Positions 62,283-64,000 of a stretch of 64,000 nucleotides of DNA are shown here, piece by piece. Both the position numbers and the translations under genes were made by a program. The stretch is from the NCBI RefSeq assembly GCF_019977335.1, contig NZ_AP024653.1, forward strand, positions 2,914,001 to 2,978,000, read 5' to 3'. The stretch comes from Arthrobacter sp. NicSoilB4. GTDB lineage: Bacteria; Actinomycetota; Actinomycetes; Actinomycetales; Micrococcaceae. Under the pieces are notes generated by a model. That model made no database searches and had not been told where the DNA came from. It saw only the letters and a program-made list of their open reading frames with translations. The stretch's first letter is position 1, and each line of letters starts with the position of its first letter.

Positions 62283-64000
62283 ATGTCTGAAACCACGATT
62301 CCCGGACCTGCCGCCACCGCCGGTGCCGTGCCCGCCACCGCTGCCGCCGGGGCAACTGCGCTGAGTGACCTGGAGATCGCTCAGCGGGCCACGATGAGGC
62401 CGATCGAGGAGATCGCCGCCGCGGCCGGAATCAACGCCGAGGCCCTCGACTTCCACGGCCGCTACAAGGCGAAAATCGATCCGGCGAAACTCGCGGGTTC
62501 GACGGCGGGCGCCCCTCCGCGGGCCCCCGGCAAGGTGGTGTTGGTCTCCGCGATGTCGCCCACGCCCGCCGGCGAAGGCAAGTCCACCACGACGGTGGGG
62601 CTGGCGGACTCCCTGGCCCGGGCCGGCCACAAGGTGATGATCGCCCTGCGCGAACCGTCGCTCGGCCCGATCCTGGGCATGAAGGGCGGGGCCACCGGCG
62701 GCGGTTACTCCCAGGTGCTGCCGATGGACGAGATCAATCTGCACTTCACCGGCGATTTCCACGCCGTCACCTCGGCGAACAACGCCCTGATGGCGCTCGT
62801 GGACAACCACATCTACCAGGGCAACGAGCTGAACATCGACCCGCGCCGGATGACCTTCAAACGGGTGCTGGACATGAACGACCGCTCGCTGCGCGAGGTC
62901 GTGATCGGCCTCGGCGGCCCGACACAGGGCATCCCGCGGCAAGACGGCTTCGACATCACCGTGGCCTCAGAAATCATGGCGGTGTTCTGCCTCGCCTCGG
63001 GCCTCGCCGACCTCCGGGAACGGCTGGGCCGGATCACGTTCGGCTACACCTACGACCGGCGGCCGGTGACCGTGGCCGAGCTGGGCGTCCAGGGCGCCCT
63101 GACTATGCTTCTCAAGGACGCCATCAAGCCGAATCTGGTGCAGACGATCGCCGGGACGCCCGCCCTGGTCCATGGCGGGCCGTTCGCCAACATCGCCCAC
63201 GGGTGCAATTCCCTGATCGCTACGCAGACCGCCCGCAGCCTCGCGGACATCGTCGTCACCGAGGCCGGCTTCGGCGCGGACCTTGGCGCGGAAAAGTACA
63301 TGGACATCAAATCCCGCGTCGCCGACGTCGCGCCGTCCGCCGTCGTCGTGGTGGCGACCGTCCGCGCTTTGAAGATGCACGGGGGCGTCCCGAAGGACCG
63401 GCTCCAGGAACTGAACCTGGACGCGCTGGCGGCCGGCGTCGTCAATCTTCAGCGCCATGTGCGGAACGTTGAGAAGTTCGGCATCACGCCGGTGGTGGCG
63501 ATTAACAAGTTCGCCACGGACACAGCGGAGGAGCTGGACTGGCTGCTGGAGTGGTGCGCCGGGGAGGGCGTCCAGGCGGCCGTGGCCGATGTCTGGGGCC
63601 GCGGCGGGGGCGGCGACGGCGGCGACGAACTCGCGGCCAAGGTTGCGGCGGCGATCGACGCGCCGCACACCTTCCGGCACCTGTACCCGCTGGAGATGTC
63701 GGTGGAGGACAAGATCCGGACGATTGTGCAGGAGATCTACGGTGCCGACGGGGTGGATTTCTCCGTGCCGGCGCTCAAACGGCTCGCGGAAATCGAGAAA
63801 AACGGCTGGTCCGGGTTCCCCGTCTGCATGGCGAAGACGCAGTATTCCTTCAGCGACGACGCGGCCAAGCTCGGAGCGCCGAAGGGTTTCACCGTGCACG
63901 TCCGCGACCTCATCCCCAAGACCGGGGCGGGCTTCATCGTGGCCCTGACGGGTGCAGTCATGACGATGCCGGGGCTGCCCAAGGTCCCGGCCGCGATGCG
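62283..64000 (+). CDS. fhs: Formate-tetrahydrofolate ligase, 3' end outside the window
   Basis: The first 572 codons are visible; the gene continues beyond the window by a short distance, judging from the usual family length of about 560. Fhs makes 10-formyl-THF from formate, THF and ATP. The P-loop is [10 protein letters not shown] (94-103) and [19 protein letters not shown] is the family signature. The N-terminus has a 20-residue Ala-rich extension. AAAGGA lies about 8 nt before the ATG. It supplies one-carbon units for purine synthesis. Confidence 0.96.
   Translation, partial: MSETTIPGPAATAGAVPATAAAGATALSDLEIAQRATMRPIEEIAAAAGINAEALDFHGRYKAKIDPAKLAGSTAGAPPRAPGKVVLVSAMSPTPAGEGKSTTTVGLADSLARAGHKVMIALREPSLGPILGMKGGATGGGYSQVLPMDEINLHFTGDFHAVTSANNALMALVDNHIYQGNELNIDPRRMTFKRVLDMNDRSLREVVIGLGGPTQGIPRQDGFDITVASEIMAVFCLASGLADLRERLGRITFGYTYDRRPVTVAELGVQGALTMLLKDAIKPNLVQTIAGTPALVHGGPFANIAHGCNSLIATQTARSLADIVVTEAGFGADLGAEKYMDIKSRVADVAPSAVVVVATVRALKMHGGVPKDRLQELNLDALAAGVVNLQRHVRNVEKFGITPVVAINKFATDTAEELDWLLEWCAGEGVQAAVADVWGRGGGGDGGDELAAKVAAAIDAPHTFRHLYPLEMSVEDKIRTIVQEIYGADGVDFSVPALKRLAEIEKNGWSGFPVCMAKTQYSFSDDAAKLGAPKGFTVHVRDLIPKTGAGFIVALTGAVMTMPGLPKVPAAM

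Overview
The window comes from the chromosome of a high-GC actinobacterium. The best fit is a Micrococcaceae member of the Arthrobacter/Pseudarthrobacter type. This is an inference from the strong G/C third-position bias, a mycothiol glycosyltransferase (mshA), a groES-groEL pair with HrcA/CIRCE operators, the actinobacterial guaB3 paralogue, an alr-tsaE-tsaB-rimI-tsaD cluster, and many genes that begin directly at a -10 hexamer (leaderless mRNAs). There is no rRNA, prophage, insertion sequence or CRISPR array. One tRNA is present, tRNA-Ala with anticodon CGC.

Layout. 1-8.0 kb: N-acetylglucosamine-kinase-like gene (cut by the window start), nitronate monooxygenase, and three regulator/effector pairs (LysR with an MFS transporter; a PLP lyase with an Lrp regulator; an MFS transporter with a second Lrp regulator). 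8-11.2 kb: CorA transporter, then two secreted surface proteins. The second has tandem chaplin-like repeats and an LARTG sorting signal. 11.2-17.4 kb: UbiB/ABC1 kinase, small membrane protein, VOC protein, ABC-F ATPase, methyltransferase, YqeY. 17.5-19.9 kb: two lipoproteins, a possible gene remnant, an unknown protein, tRNA-Ala. 20-25.6 kb: NmrA-like protein, membrane protein, galU with a RimJ-type acetyltransferase, 5-formyl-THF cyclo-ligase, FmdB zinc ribbon, SAF/CpaB-like protein.

25.7-29.9 kb is a 1397-residue helicase-nuclease-like protein whose Walker A lysine is glutamine. 30-42.8 kb holds three guanine-nucleotide genes (guaA, guaB3, guaB) spread among SURF1, a DUF3817 protein, a lone PTS EIIA, glpD, a secreted subtilisin and an ABC exporter. 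43-48.5 kb: OafA/YrhL-type acyltransferase, DUF389 protein, groEL and groES under two CIRCE operators. 48.8-57.1 kb: membrane protein, methyltransferase, SdhL-type shikimate dehydrogenase-like enzyme, YbdK-type ligase, and the overlapping alr-tsaE-tsaB-rimI-tsaD operon (cell-wall D-alanine plus tRNA t6A synthesis). 57.6-64 kb: PfkB sugar kinase divergent from a GH4 glycosidase, a GNAT enzyme, mshA, and formate-tetrahydrofolate ligase (cut by the window end).

Three features stand out. (1) At least 22 of about 57 genes have TANNNT or GATAAT followed by 6-7 nt and then ATG/GTG, which points to heavy use of leaderless transcripts. (2) A dispersed non-coding element of exactly 79 nt, bounded by the palindrome GGACATGTCC or close variants, occurs seven times at three loci (39.2, 48.5 and 57.2 kb), twice as tandem arrays. 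(3) The surface protein at 10.2-11.1 kb looks like a cysteine-free, sortase-anchored chaplin that is expanding by recent exact duplication.
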